Below, piece after piece: positions 11,640 to 22,692 of a DNA stretch of 64,000 bases. Source of the DNA: Paramarasmius palmivorus. Its lineage: Eukaryota > Basidiomycota > Agaricomycetes > Agaricales > Marasmiaceae. Both the position numbers and the translations under genes were made by a program. Positions within the stretch are counted from its first letter, which is position 1, and the number at the start of each line of letters is the position of its first letter. The notes below the pieces were generated by a model, which saw only the letters and a program-made list of their open reading frames with translations, was not told the origin of the DNA and made no database searches. The stretch is taken from contig JAYKXP010000083.1 of the NCBI GenBank assembly GCA_037176845.1, forward strand, positions 124,001 through 188,000. The letters are read 5' to 3'.

Positions 11640-12200
11640 AAGATTAGAACTGATGGTAGGGGACAGGCAGTACGTGCAAAACCTTGTTCTTAGCGGCACA
11701 TAAGCTGTATTTAGGTAGCAGCTTCACAGGTATTGATGTAATTGCATATCCCGCGTTGAAATCGTATCTGATATGGTAAGTGATCGTCGAGATTATAATC
11801 AATCACGATTCCTGATATTTCATTCACGACTTTTGTTTAGCTCCTGAGCTCGACAAATGTATAGACGCAACGACGACCGATGGTGACGACTGGGTAAACG
11901 AAGACTTGGTTTTTGAGCCACTTGCAATTGAAAGAGGGCCTCAGCTAAGTAATATAATGAGATTCCAGTTCCTCGCACAATACTTTTATTCTTGCCCCTT
12001 GGATTCTAGATATGAATGATGACGTCCATTGAATCAAGCCTCCCGGAGGCTTCTTCACTGTATGCAAGGCCAGGCCTCGAGGTGCCCTCAAAAGGACTCT
12101 TGATGCACCCATCAAATCATTCAATCAAGCCTTTGATTCGAGGGGTGCACATGCACAAATGTGCCGTACATCACAGTGATGATCATTACATCCGATGTCC
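11640..12200 (+). repeat. dispersed block R, copy 1
   Basis: A roughly 450-bp block with landmarks ggtattgatgtaattgcata, cccgcgttgaaatcgtatct, gatatggtaa and ttttgagccacttgcaattg. It occurs again at about 27720-28200 and 34780-35230. Copies 1 and 2 each lie upstream of a 7TM gene (E, F). Near 12180-12250 the text cattacatccgatgtcc...gctgac...tctgcc is shared with 35150-35200. No open frame is conserved among the copies. Confidence 0.6.
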
Positions 12201-12255
12201 TTAATATAACACTACATAGCTGACTTGGGATCCTGTCTGCCACGAAATTCTCGAA

Positions 12256-13528
12256 ATGCTGGCGACATCCTCATGTTTTGTGTCTCAAGGAAAAGCAAAT
12301 TGGTCTATGTTCACTGCTCTTACGGCGACTCAGGTTCAGGCCATATTATTCAGTGAGCTCTTTCTCCGTGATACAATCTATAACACTTTCATTTTTGCAA
12401 GGTGCCCACGTAGTCACTTATGGGATCTGCACATATATTCTGTTGAAGAAGACTCCACCATCGCGAAACTACAATCTACTTGCCAATACATTGATATTCC
12501 TTGGTTCCTTCGCGAGTCTTATAAACACTGTAATAGCAGATTCGAACGATCTTCACGATTGTGGTACGAACGATGATGGATTTCTGTTAAGCTTTGTCGT
12601 TGGAGGTGCCTGTAGGTCGGTATCCCAGATTTAACCTATTTCTACCATGCTTACCGAGTTTTATTCAGTTTCGTAGCCGACTCCATTCTGGTAATCTGTG
12701 TTCCGTAATCAAATCCCTCGAAAGTAACCTAACTATTACCGGTAGATATGGCGGTGTTTTGTAGTTTGGGGAAGAGACTGGGAGGTCATTGCCTTTCCTA
12801 TCTTATTATCCGTAGTCAGCCATGGTAAATTTCACTCGTTCAGGTCGTGATATCATCACTCACATCGTTCTTCCAGCGCCTCTCGGGGTTGCACCTATTG
12901 GAGTCCCGTTAATCGCTGTAAATAATTTAATCCTCTCTTCGCTCATCGGTAAAGTACCTTTCATTTCATAGCTTACTGTAACCAATGTTCTCCATAGTGT
13001 TCAAAATCTTTTCAACCGATCGCAGAGTGGCGCAATACATCCAACCGCGAAAGCGAAACGTGTACAGAACAGTGATTTCTGCAACGTGAGCTCCTTGCAT
13101 AATTGCTCTCAATCTGTCCCATTCACGCGAGTCTAATCTGAATAGACTTGAATCCGGAATAATTTATTCAGCATTTATCTTCTCGTTCACTGCCAGTATC
13201 GCTTTGAATGTAGTGCCGCTCAAGGAGATCATGACACACGCTTGGAGTTCAGTCGCTGTGAGTCTTTTACATGATATCAATCCTAGTACTCAGTTAATTA
13301 CCTATCTAGGGTATTACTTCGTCTATTCTTATCATTAGAGTCGGTCTAGGTGCGGCCTTCAACGATTTGGAGACTGAGATGAAGACGGTCCGAGCTTCGA
13401 AGGTGGGGAACGAGCGAGGGACATTGCCAATGACAGGAGTCAAATGTCACGCTAGTGAAGCAGGGGAAGAGCATTCATCGGATGAAATCGTTATCATTGG
13501 ACGTGCTATCGAGTCTAAGCAATCGTAA
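12256..13528 (+). CDS. 7TM GPCR-like family gene, copy E
   Basis: Nine exons if the first intron is used: 12256-12279, 12334-12352, 12402-12615, 12669-12690, 12746-12824, 12877-12948, 12998-13085, 13146-13257, 13310-13528; 849 nt, 282 residues. If 12280-12333 is retained the frame stays open (54 nt), giving 300 residues, so the N-terminus is ambiguous. Motifs: VVTYGICTYILLK (TM1), SFVADSILIWRCFVVWGRDW, AVNNLILSSLI, VYRTVISAT, LESGIIYSAF, LGAAFNDLETEM, tail EIVIIGRAIESKQS. Exons 3 and 6 are shorter than in D by 21 and 18 nt, both frame-neutral. The tail and VRASK motif group it with copy G. Confidence 0.84.
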
Positions 13529-14533
13529 GAATGTCTCCGAAGGACACCGTTAAAGAAGTTGATGGATGTGCTTTGAAGAGGCGTTCAACTCATTCACATC
13601 ATGTGTTTATTCATCAGACAATCAAAATCATCTCGGGATGGCCTTACACTTACTCGAAAGAAGTGATATGCTGGGCGCTCATGTTCTTGACGGGAGCAAC
13701 AAAACGTTGGATGCATGAGGCGATGACGCAAGCTCATCTTGAATCGCAGCCGTACAGGAAGTACCATGGACCCTTGCCCATAGCGAGGGTCGGTACGAAT
13801 GTTATCTTGTATTCGACGTAGAAGCTCGGGGCTGAGTTGCAAATTGGACCTTTAACGGATTCATGTTTATGAGAGCTACTTGATGGGAGAGGCAGTTCGC
13901 TTGTGTCACCACCTTCGAAGGGGGAAGAAGTGTAGAACGTAGGGCGTCGGGCTCTGTAGGGATCGTTAGCTAACAAGCAAAGCCAGCAACGGTATGTTCT
14001 TTCTCACATAGTGTCCTCTTTCTGACAATAAGGACCTCTGAAAACATCATGTAGACTCTTTTTCCACAGTACTGAGAGGAATGAAGGTATTGAAAAACTA
14101 TGAGCGCCAACCCTGTGAACAAGAACCCGATGGTGAACCTCACTCGATAGCACCGATACTGGGAGCATGAACATAGAATGACCAGAAATTGCGAACTTTT
14201 CAATGTCGATGTCGGTAGGGAAGTGGTGTCGGGTGTCAGGCCGAACGTTTAGCTAGATGAGGTCGATAACTGAGCATACAGCAAGCAAGTGTCAAGAAGT
14301 TTCCATCTTGAGGTCGTCGAGGTCAGTTTGCCTAGACGACAACGATAACTGAGAGAACCTCAAGCATGGAGACGAACAAAAAGAATTAGGGGTTACTGAC
14401 GTCGGTAAACCGGAGGGAACCGAATTTTCTCCGAAGTTTCCTTGTTGGGTAATTTTTAGAAAGATCTGAATTTTGCTTAGAAAGCAATACCGCAGCGTCT
14501 CTTCCTCCCGTTCCGCTCCTTTCCTTGCCAGCC
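13529..14533 (-). repeat. decayed P-type block shared with 51.4 kb
   Basis: The interval about 13880-14240 matches 51380-51660 (both contain agccagcaacggta and aacatcat, and end near gtcggtagg/gtcggcgtcggg). In the 51-kb copy this is the distal part of a minus-strand P locus, so the same is inferred here. A GATGACGCAAGC box without a CACGTGG partner sits at 13722-13733. No intact reading frame. Confidence 0.45.
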
Positions 14534-15989
14534 ATGTCCTCACCCGTTTGCACGGCGAGCTATGTTCGCAAAAACCAAATAGCAACTATCCCCGTCTACA
14601 TGCCTAAATCACCCTCCAAAGTGCCGAATAACGACGGATTGGAAAGATATTCGGATGTAGCCTCCCAGGTATTCTCAGGCTCCGACACCGCCAACGAAAG
14701 GACCCTCTATGATAAGGTGTTGGAAAGGAGTGGCAGGTCTTTACTGACTGATGAGGTCTGCGCCTCCATCGAAATGTGCCGCGTACTCAATACCATCCGA
14801 ATGGACTCGTCCGACTGTGAAACCTTAGTCGAGGATGAAGTTACATTTAAAGAGTTCTTGGTAAGTGGCATGCTCATTCACATTGTCCTAAATCGCTCAA
14901 TGGAAGTTTAGGAAATGTATTATACAGCACTCGGCTTTTCTGGCAAGAATAATTTCAGATTCGATTTTGCGGAGAACTGCGTCCCTTGTATGTTTCTTTT
15001 TCTCTTGAATCCCGATGAACTAATAACCAAACTAGTGGAGAGCAACTACCACATGTTATGGGGCACCTATGGGCTTTTCTGCTTTACACCGTCTTTAGAG
15101 TTGTTGAAACATTGGTCTAGGTTGCTCAAGGATGAGAACGAGATGTGGCAACCTAGCGAGGCACGATCTGACTCCGTTGTGAGTAAACAAAACGTGCAGA
15201 ATATGAAGCTGTCACTGACCTTTAGCAATCAAGTTCAATATAATGATCCAAGAATTGCGCGAAGAGGGGCTACAGGTCCTCATCATCGATCCACGAAACT
15301 TCCTTCCTAATGATCGACACATACTCATATCGAACAGTGAGCGGAACGTGGCGTACAAAAATTCAACTCTTCCGTTTCTACAGAGAGCAAACTCCCGTTT
15401 ACCGCCGACATATCAACCGTCAGTAAAATACCCTTACAAGGTCGTGAACGGCATAAAACTCTATGTTTCACCGTTTGCGATCATTGTTAACGCGTACTCA
15501 AAGATCGTCGACCGCAACTTCAAAAAGATCGTACCTCGTCATACGTTCGGTCTTGCATATCTCCAAGCACTGGACAGGTATCGTGAGGGACTGCGTACCC
15601 TGGTGCAGGAGATCTTTTACCTCCCTGCTGGCCACCCCTTTCGCAGTACCCCTGGATTTCCCCAGTCGGATGAAACTATCCAAGACGGGTATGCCACTGA
15701 TGCAACGATGAAGGGTTCCCATAGCCATGGCTGCGATTCAGAGGATCCTGAGTGCCTCGAGCAGGATCATAACGAATCCTGTCATGTGACATCCCAGGAT
15801 CGCGAAAGTTCGGACGATGAGGATAGCAATGAGCTCAGTGCTTCAAGTCCGTTCTTTGGATTGACCCCACAGGATATACAAACTGCGGCACGGAAATCAG
15901 TTGATCCCCGCGTAGATGCCGATGAGCGTATTATGGCTGCATTAATGTTGGGGGGCATGTTACGCAGTGGGTTGAAAGTTTCTGACTAA
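14534..15989 (+). CDS. hypothetical four-exon protein, 433 aa
   Basis: Exons 14534-14860, 14912-14987, 15036-15178 and 15234-15989 join to 1302 nt. Donors are gtaagt, gtatgt and gtgagt; acceptors are gtttag, aactag and caatcaag (the nearer tttag would run into a stop). Start: ATG at 14534 (SSPVCTASY). The middle has HMLWGTYGLFCFTPSLELL and a conserved-looking block KYPYKVVNGIKLYVSPFAII and VPRHTFGLAYLQALDRYREG. Residues about 310-380 are acidic and Ser-rich (ESSDDEDSNELSASS), ending in a helix-prone ALMLGGMLRSGLKVSD. No signal peptide or TM segment. I do not recognise the family. It is the only complete gene here without a duplicate in the window, so it is probably under selection. Confidence 0.68.
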
Positions 15990-17340
15990 ATACATGAGAA
16001 TGCTGATTGGTTTCTCTAGCATATCCGACGCCAGAGTTCTAGATGCTCTTTTTTAAGGCTATGGCTCAAACTTATATCGCTACCCAACTGTACTTTGTCC
16101 TCTACTGTACGACATGTGGTAGGCATTTATCAGTGAAAACACCTGTTGCGTTGCTAGATTTGGATACTATGATCATGAGGCATGAGAGACTGCAGTTCCC
16201 AAGATGGTACACCTCCGGCGTCATAGACGTCCGCAACTTGTCAACGAGTACCTTGTTCGTAAATTTGCTTGCTCTGGTTCACAAATTGGACCGTCGGAGT
16301 CCAGGGATTTGGTGAGGTATGTAATCTTCGAGTCATCCTCATTCCTGAAAGTTAAAGTTTCCTGTGTATACCTCTCACCACAGGCACGTGTTATTATCCA
16401 TCAATCAGCGCGGCAGAGATTCGCTTTCGTGCTCAGCAGATAGGTGATACAGTGGAGAGAGCTTATGGCGGACTTGTGTTTAAACCCTGGTAGTCCTTGT
16501 GAGATTTTAAGATTGTTGATATTCGACCTGGGCTCGGGAGTGTACGTGCTCTGAGCTTGATGGAAGAATTTGAACTAGGTGTCTTTCGCCTGCATCAGTT
16601 TTCGGTTCTCGGAAAGACGGGATATTCCCTGATGCATCATCACTCTGATTCGTATAATGGTTGGTGTACAAGGGCTTGCGCCATTGACACGAAGACGTGG
16701 AAGATCAACCGTAGTACATAATCCAAGTTGTCACATTTCATTTTTCTGTTATTAACCTCGCTTGTTGGGAGTAATGTAATACATGATTATCGGTTAACAA
16801 CTATGGCTGAGAGTTGCTGTCCCATTTGATTCTAGTTCAAACTAATGCAATCTTCGGCTGTTGAATTCAATACGTAGAGCTTTACTTGTTTGGACCGTAT
16901 TCTATGCCACAGTGCGGTATGAATCGCTCGAGCTTCCGATCCACAACGACGGGAAATAGGTTTTCTGTTCGGAGTCAACAGATGATTATTGATGATTCAT
17001 TACTATCAGTCCGAGATTGCCTCTTTTACTTCGGAATGTGCATAGTCAGACATTTTCGCCGTGTGATCTCACCTCAAACCCATTGAGACGCAAATATGTA
17101 ACAGTATAGATCACTACGAGGTCGGAGCCATGATTCATATCAATCAAAGAGTAGAAACGGCTGACACTATGGGATCAAGAGGAAGGCAGAAACTGTTCGG
17201 GGTTTCCCGAATCAACAATCCTCAGCGCTTAATTTCCCGATATACTTTCCTCTTATCACATCCCACCTTGTCTTCTGCAGCTCACGTTCGGAAATGTGCT
17301 GTACCACGCAATGGTCCTCCTTAACGAGTCTCTACACCAG
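15990..17340. repeat. duplicated background with a tRNA-like relic
   Basis: About 16430-16900 matches 25795-26350. Both begin agataggtgatacagtgg and contain a tRNA-Gln-like end (aaaccctggtagtcctt / caaaccctggtagttctt), then ctctgagcttga and gaactaggt. From about 16905 the sequence matches 43870 onwards (gtatgaatcgctcg, cggttccaatccac) and leads into the larger duplication. No gene supported. Confidence 0.5.
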
Positions 17341-17496
17341 TTCGAGAGGAATAAAACAAGTAAAATAGGGAAACACGAGGCATATACATGATCCTGACTC
17401 AAATTGTAAAAGAAAACGTGAAGTCGTAAATTGCGTGTAGTTAACCGTAAACCATTGCGGATGTATCATATCCATTACCGAGCCATATCCGACCAT

Positions 17497-18359
17497 TTAC
17501 TTCCTACGATGAGATGAAGACGAAGACCCAGCTAGTGCCCTATCATTTTGATCAGATCACCGAACCGACGTATCGATATAGTAAATGATGCTTACCGTCT
17601 CGCAGCAGCCTCATCTTGCTCCTCTTTTACTCGACGAGTGCGGCTACTCGGAGTTCGTGGCGCACTAGACTGTTGTTGAACACCTGGATAAGGTGCGTGC
17701 TGCTGTTGCTGTGGCGGGTAATAAGCCTCCTGCTTAACGTTTGGGTATGGATTTGCAGGTGGTTGTTGAGGGTACGGCTGCTGAGGCACACTACTCTCCT
17801 GCTGAAGCCTTCGATTAGCCTCTTTCAACCGATCCTCAGCCACAGCAGAGTTGTACTGGTGCATGGCTACACCCAACTCGGGACATGCGGGGCCTTGGCT
17901 TGCGCGTGGGTCGGTGTACCTACAAAGAAGGACATCAGCAATCAAATTTCAAGAGATCAAGGATATTCAAGAGAGCATACCCGCGTGAAGCGATAACCTG
18001 AGCCTGCTTGAGACGGTCTTCGGCGACGGCGGCGTTCCAGTGGTTCATCGCGACGTTCAACTCGGGGCATGTGTTTCCTCGGATGATGCGTGGATCGGGA
18101 GTTCTGGCATGGGAGTTAGTAAAAGAGAGGTTGTATGGTAAGGAAGAATACGTACACCTCAGGACGATGAGGATACCCGGTTTGCCTGTCGTTGAGCTGA
18201 GCAGCGCGGAGGTGCTCGTCTTGAGCAGGTCTGTGGGTGTGATTGGCGTACCTGAAATGAGAGGATAGTTAGGAACAAAGGTAGTACATGTAAGCGTGAA
18301 GCGTACCCATCAGGGCGGAAGTAGCCGTTGTTTCCGTTGTTGTTGTTGTTGGAGTTCAT
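17497..18359 (-). CDS. small Gln/Pro-rich protein with repeated CPEL-AVAEDRLK motif, 212 aa (paralog 1)
   Basis: Minus-strand exons 18359-18307, 18251-18156, 18103-17981, 17919-17596, 17539-17497 join to 639 nt. The N-terminus is Asn-rich (MNSNNNNNGNNGYFRPDG). Then come two related segments of about 33 residues, one in exon 3 (DPRIIRGNTCPELNVAM... AVAEDRLKQA) and one at the start of exon 4 (DPRASQGPACPELGVAM... AVAEDRLKEA). A Pro/Gln linker with YPNVKQE follows, and a basic end (SSRTRRVKEEQDEAAARR, then SSSSSHRRK). No TM or signal peptide. The basic C-terminus and low-complexity linker suggest a nuclear or nucleic-acid-associated protein, but that is inference. ATG choice: a TATA motif lies 118 bp upstream at the same distance in both paralogs, and longer in-frame starts would overlap it. 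Confidence 0.82.
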
Positions 18360-18476
18360 GTTGATGTTGAAGTTGAGTGTGTTTAGAAGTTGAGAATGAC
18401 GCGGAAATTGAGATAAGAAGCTGAGAGTTGGAAATGCTGAGGTGAGTGAGTACTTCTCAGTGCTCAGAAGCAAGGG

Positions 18477-18483
18477 TTTATAT
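18477..18483 (-). promoter_or_regulatory. TATA box of the 212-aa protein gene
   Basis: ATATAAA on the minus strand (context GGATATAAACCC), 118 bp before the ATG. It is conserved in sequence and spacing in the paralog (45389-45395). Confidence 0.6.
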
Positions 18484-18630
18484 CCTGTACTGTTTCCTGT
18501 GGCATTTCCAAGCCGTAACGCAAAGCATTTGCCACCATACAAGCCTTCCGTGGCATCCACGACAAGAGCCATGGATACGAGCTAGGACGGCCACGGTCAA
18601 AGCAGGTACTAGGTGGCACTAAATCAATGA

Positions 18631-18970
18631 TTAACCTCCAACTCGTAAACTCAGATATATAGGAGGTGAATACGAGCGTGTTTTTGTCAGTACTTGTGAT
18701 AGCTTCATCCCAATAGCCTCATATCGTTCAACGGTAGACTCGACTGAGCCCTCCAGCTTTGTAGATCGACATCGCCAGGTCCGAAAATGGCTGAGATGGG
18801 CCAGAATGACGTCGTTGGTCAAAGCAGGATGCGACAAAATGTGTTGTGAAGTAGAGCCACCTCCGACATACCCAAACCTCCGAGATGACCAGAACAAGAA
18901 CCAAAATAGCTCCGATAAGATCGGTGTCGCTTGGTCCAATAACTCTCCCCGTGGTCTAGGAGGTGGCCAT
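18631..18970 (-). pseudogene. broken copy of a small ORF (intact partner 45861-45520)
   Basis: The minus strand aligns with the 113-codon ORF of arm 2 through WSSRRFGYVGGGSTSQ, SHPALTNDV and VESTVERYEAIGMKLSQVLT. The ATG (18970-18968) is followed by an in-frame TAG at codon 5, so this copy cannot be made from that start. Later indels relative to the partner are 3 nt, or compensate to multiples of 3, leaving the remaining frame open to 18631. Confidence 0.4.
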
Positions 18971-19477
18971 GATGATGCACTATCAAGTCACATCAACTGA
19001 TCATTAATATTTCCCCAACACGAGGCTTATCACTTTGCCACCAGTGGTAAACCTTGCTCCTATGGACACTCCCAGGTCGATTATGTTTCGGTGTGTTAAA
19101 GAGCCGTCACGGTCAATATGCCAAACCGACTTTTATTCTCGTTATCTCCCCATCCCTTGTGTGTAAATCAACCTTTCAACAGGCAATGACGACGTACATC
19201 TCTAGACGTTGAGTATTGACCGCAGGAAGGACTTTATCGGGAAGCATCGCATACGGTGGACTGAGGGTAAAAGTAGTCTTTGTGAACAGAGCTTGACATG
19301 ATTAAACACCTCAAACATCCCAGTACAGGGGTGTTCGCTAGTATCAATCGGATGGCCGAGATACAGTTTCGCCAGAGATGGAACTGATTTGTCTCAGTAT
19401 GAAAATGATACTAACAGAGATTTTAAGTCGGAATTTGATTGTCACAAGCCAAAACATTTCAAACAAGATGTCTTAGT

Positions 19478-19577
19478 AGCCCACCGCGAGGGTCGAACTC
19501 GCAGCCTTCAGATCCTCTTAGAAATCCTCCAATGGATTATAAAAGTGTGACGCTCTATCCGATTGAGCTAGGCGGGC
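19478..19577 (-). tRNA. tRNA-Lys(UUU), anticodon stem mismatch
   Basis: Acceptor (GCCCGCC/GGTGGGC), D and T arms are identical to the CUU copies, but the anticodon loop reads CTTTTA, giving TTT. The 5' anticodon strand is TCACA instead of TCAGA, creating one C-C mismatch with TCTGA. The intron is longer than in the CUU copies. Possibly functional; the duplicate at 46336 has the same anticodon with a perfect stem. Confidence 0.7.
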
Positions 19578-19584
19578 ATGATGC

Positions 19585-19648
19585 TGATCGAACTCGCAGT
19601 CTTCAGGATATAACTTAGTGTCGTTCTATCCGATTGAGCTAGGCAGGC
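19585..19648 (-). pseudogene. tRNA-Lys relic, 3' end lost
   Basis: GCCTGCC TA GCTCAATCGGATAGAAC, then a decayed anticodon arm and GAAGACTGCGAGTTCGATC. The last T-stem strand and acceptor strand are replaced by unrelated bases. It lies in tandem behind the complete tRNA-Lys. The equivalent relic in arm 2 (47120-47193) keeps its 3' end. Confidence 0.65.
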
Positions 19649-19683
19649 ATATCGTTCTGGGATTGATGCTGTAACATAGCCGA

Positions 19684-19985
19684 CACGTGGTTGAGCGAGG
19701 CACGTTGATGACGCAAGCACTAGTTTTTTTTTTTTTCGACCGCAACGTCCATCATCGCTCTTGCCCTTCCATTCAACAGAGTCTTAGGGTGAGTTTTTAT
19801 CTTCGTCGTTCTGTTCATCTTATCAATAATCGTCTAGTCTTCGGACAGAAAGCCTGTATCTCGTTAATGGCTCCCAGCGAGGCGCACACTCTTCTTCGAT
19901 TTCACTCTTCGAGTCCTACATTAGCTAACTACGGGGCCAACCATCCATCTCAAGCAGACTCTCTGATGTCGCATATTTGACGTCG
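19684..19985 (+). pseudogene. P-family locus 3, short
   Basis: Module CACGTGG 19684-19690 and GATGACGCAAGC 19707-19718, a T13 run, then cgcaacgtccatcatcgct and an exon-like end agtcttagg followed by gtgag. A second exon-like stretch (SLMAPSEAHTLLRFHSSS) matches 47410-47470. The locus is cut short where a tRNA-Gln half begins at 19986. Confidence 0.45.
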
Positions 19986-20020
19986 TTCCCGAAACCCAGG
20001 TTCGAATCCTGGTAGCACCT
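19986..20020 (+). pseudogene. 3' half of tRNA-Gln
   Basis: Identical to the 3' half (from TTCCCGAAACCC to TAGCACCT) of the intact tRNA-Gln(CUG) genes at 8291 and 48426; the 5' half is absent. The break falls at the anticodon-intron boundary. Confidence 0.7.
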
Positions 20021-20572
20021 ATGTAGGGCAATGAATCTTCGTTTTACAATCGGTGGCCGCATGGCATTCCTCGATTCACGGCACCGGCTTTAATCCCCGA
20101 TGCTATCGGTGATCTGGGTAGCGATTCGTTTGTCGATGCACGTGTTCTTCGGGAGAATAGGTGCTCTGGTGTATCGCGTTCTTCCCGATTCCTGAAGAAC
20201 TTGGGAGTATGTACCTCTGATTAACAACGATTGCATGACGAAAATGCTATGGTGCCGCCATAGCACTCGAGGATGATGATACATTTGGAATCCCTGTGGC
20301 ATCCTTCTGATCGAATCGAGTATGTAGTACGTTTTTTTGGGCTCGTTCAGGTCATGTATTGTGTGTTGACAAACCTCTCCATGTCTCAGCCTTTGAATCT
20401 CACAATGCAGGGGCTGATCAAGAGATGAAGAGAAAGATCTTCGTCGAAGGAACTATGTGGTGATGATTCCGATTCCTTCAATGTCAATGATCAGCCCATC
20501 GAGACGGGATAGAATGGACTATACATATAAAATCAGATCCTGGGATTCTAATTTGTCGCCACCACCGTGATG

Positions 20573-21039
20573 CACGTGGTTGATCTGGATGACGCAAGCG
20601 CTAGGTTGCTGATTTTGAACCGCAGCATCCATCGTCGTTCACTCTTCCTTGTTATCACATCGGAAAGAACCTTGACACAACTCTTCGAGTTCCACATCAC
20701 TCTTCGTACAAGCTCCATACACAGACCAGGCTACATGTCGTAGATCGTGTCAAGGGGAGGACTGTATTCCTCAGTGAGTGTTGACTCGCTTCCTTTGGAC
20801 TTTCCTGAACTTCTACGAAGGAGCTCAGGCACAATATTGGGATACAGTATGTTCCTATCAATGTCTTACTTGCCAAAACCGGCGCTTCCCATGTTCCTAT
20901 TCAGCAGTAACCACATCGATTATTAGAATTATTGGTCCCGCGGACGATAACGCACATCCGTTTATCGTACAGGTAATGCTCGTTCAAGATCAGCTGCTTT
21001 ATTGCTAGAGATATGCTAAGATCCGAGCTTACATGGATT
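20573..21039 (+). pseudogene. P-family locus 4, fragment
   Basis: CACGTGG 20573-20579 and GATGACGCAAGCG 20588-20600 (spacing here only 8 bp), then cgcagcatccatcgtcgttc and a short further match. No tRNA-Lys is adjacent. The rest, to about 21040, shows no conserved frame. Confidence 0.4.
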
Positions 21040-22270
21040 GGAATGTAACTACAGCATCTGTCCTACCCTGTCCGTGTTCCATCCTAATCTCAGCTATATT
21101 TTACACCGGCGTTCGTGAATAGGCGCTATGGTGTGCTGGTCATGACTCGAAAATCTCTTCCTGAAACCCCGAGTCGAGCTTGGTGACACCTTTAGCTGCG
21201 GTACGTCTTTCATTTACAGACAGAAAGTTACCTGTTTATATCAATAGCTCAGAGTTCTGGTACGAGGAGAGTTTATCGGATCTTTTGGGGTGTGATTCGT
21301 ACCTATCTGTCGCGCAAAGGATTGTGTGCCGAATCGATACCTGGTATTCCAAAGTTTGTATTCTGGATGGCAATTCTGATTGACTACAGCTTTGATTTCG
21401 AGCAGGCGTGTGATCCGAGTCACATGGATTTGTCAAAGCAAAGTTTTGTGCATAGTGTTTTCTTTCTTTTATTCCCTCTCTTCCTGGCGGCTACAAATTT
21501 CCTATTTTCGGAGGCCTTTTTGAGCGCGGAACTAGGAACAAAAAACACCTGATGGCACACTCTCGTCATCAATCGCGGCTTTGACAGGAAATTTATCCTC
21601 AGGAACGTGTGATCTCTGATCTCAGTTGCCAGCGAGCGGATTTCCGACTATATACATTACCTAGCTGGCTTGTTAAGTTCCATGCCTAGACCCTACATCC
21701 CGTCACCTCTAGAGGTAAAGCTTCCGCCCACTCTTGCTTATATTTGCCATTAACTAATCGAATCGCAATACGGTGAAGGGAATTATTATTTAGTTTATTG
21801 ATATCGATTGTAGTACAAATGGATCGTTCGTGCTGTTTTCCTTGTTCAGCACATCCTGTTGCAAGAGTGATGATGTCCATATGGAGTACTCTATGAATAC
21901 TGGCAAAAACATGGCCGGTTCCGATTAACTCTACCCCATCAAGGATGAAAAGGAGTTTTGCCCGCTTTGAAGGCCCTGGGTACTTCAGAGGTAGAGTTAC
22001 ACCGTTGTTTGAGGCACGGAGGAACGGAGAAAGGATCGCTGGTTCCTGGACACAGCTTCGAATCGATCACATCGTAATCATCTTTCGACCCTTCATCAAG
22101 AAGGTGAATAGGTTGCTTGTGGGGTGCTTTTGACATCAAATAATCCATCAATACACACACAAGGCGCTTCACGACTATGATAGTCTGGGGATCAGATTAT
22201 GGTCAGTCACTGTACGCTTAGCGTCCGTTTCCGGTGGTTGAAGTCCGACTATATATTCGACTATGCGGCA
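21040..22270. repeat. duplicated block S, arm 1 (partner about 56430-58110)
   Basis: Collinear matches include ctgtccgtgttccatc / ctgccggtgttccatc, a tRNA-Gln-like relic (21122-21190; partner 56519-56590), gtacgtctttca, tttgtcaaagca, gcctttttgagcg, and the end gactatatattcga. Both arms end just before a 7TM gene: here the 3' side of minus-strand copy J, in the partner the promoter of copy K. No conserved open frame. Confidence 0.6.
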
Positions 22271-22692
22271 GAAGGCTGTGTACATGGGAAGGACGAGACT
22301 CACAAGCTGAGCTAGTAATCATCGTTCGTCACAGCATTTTCGGTAGGTACAGGTGCATCCCGGTGGTCGATGGCGCAGGAGTCTCAGTGGTTCCAGGTAA
22401 ACATTAACTATAATCTGAAAAGACTGTCATAATGTGGCGTTTTTTCAACGGTGCCATTGATGTCGAATCTCGACACTGGTGAGGTTCGAAGAAGGTCGTA
22501 TGTATGGAGTTCATTGTCAAATTTCAGGCTTACCATGGTAATGTGAATGTTTCGGCGTTTAACAGACTCAAAAGGAGGTGAGATTGACCAAACGTTGATA
22601 CAAACGATTTTAATAACTAGTTACCTATCCATAGTAACACAACCATGGCAGCGACCTCAGATCAAAAGCTCCTCTGCAATTCGTACTCGCCC

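Larger units (their letters stand above)
16905..19980. repeat. segmental duplication, arm 1 (partner about 43870-47560)
   Basis: Collinear with the partner over about 3 kb: flank, five-exon gene, small minus ORF, tRNA-Lys(UUU), tRNA-Lys-like relic, and a P-locus start. Exons of the five-exon gene are the best conserved; the spacers have more indels. In arm 2 about 680 bp separates the tRNA from the tRNA-like relic, which here are only 7 bp apart. Confidence 0.8.

Noticed and set aside
15243..15989. A stand-alone 248-aa gene starting at the ATG at 15243
   Set aside because: The upstream three exons join it in frame with good splice sites, so 15243 is an internal methionine of the 433-aa product.
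18159..18572. N-terminally extended form of the 212-aa protein (start upstream of MNSN)
   Set aside because: The extension would lie across a TATA box conserved in position in both paralogs, and its similarity is that of a 5' leader.
19719..19738. T13 run and similar T9-T10 runs in P loci as Pol III terminators or retroposon tails
   Set aside because: They lie upstream of the minus-strand tRNA-Lys genes, not downstream, and are not at repeat ends.
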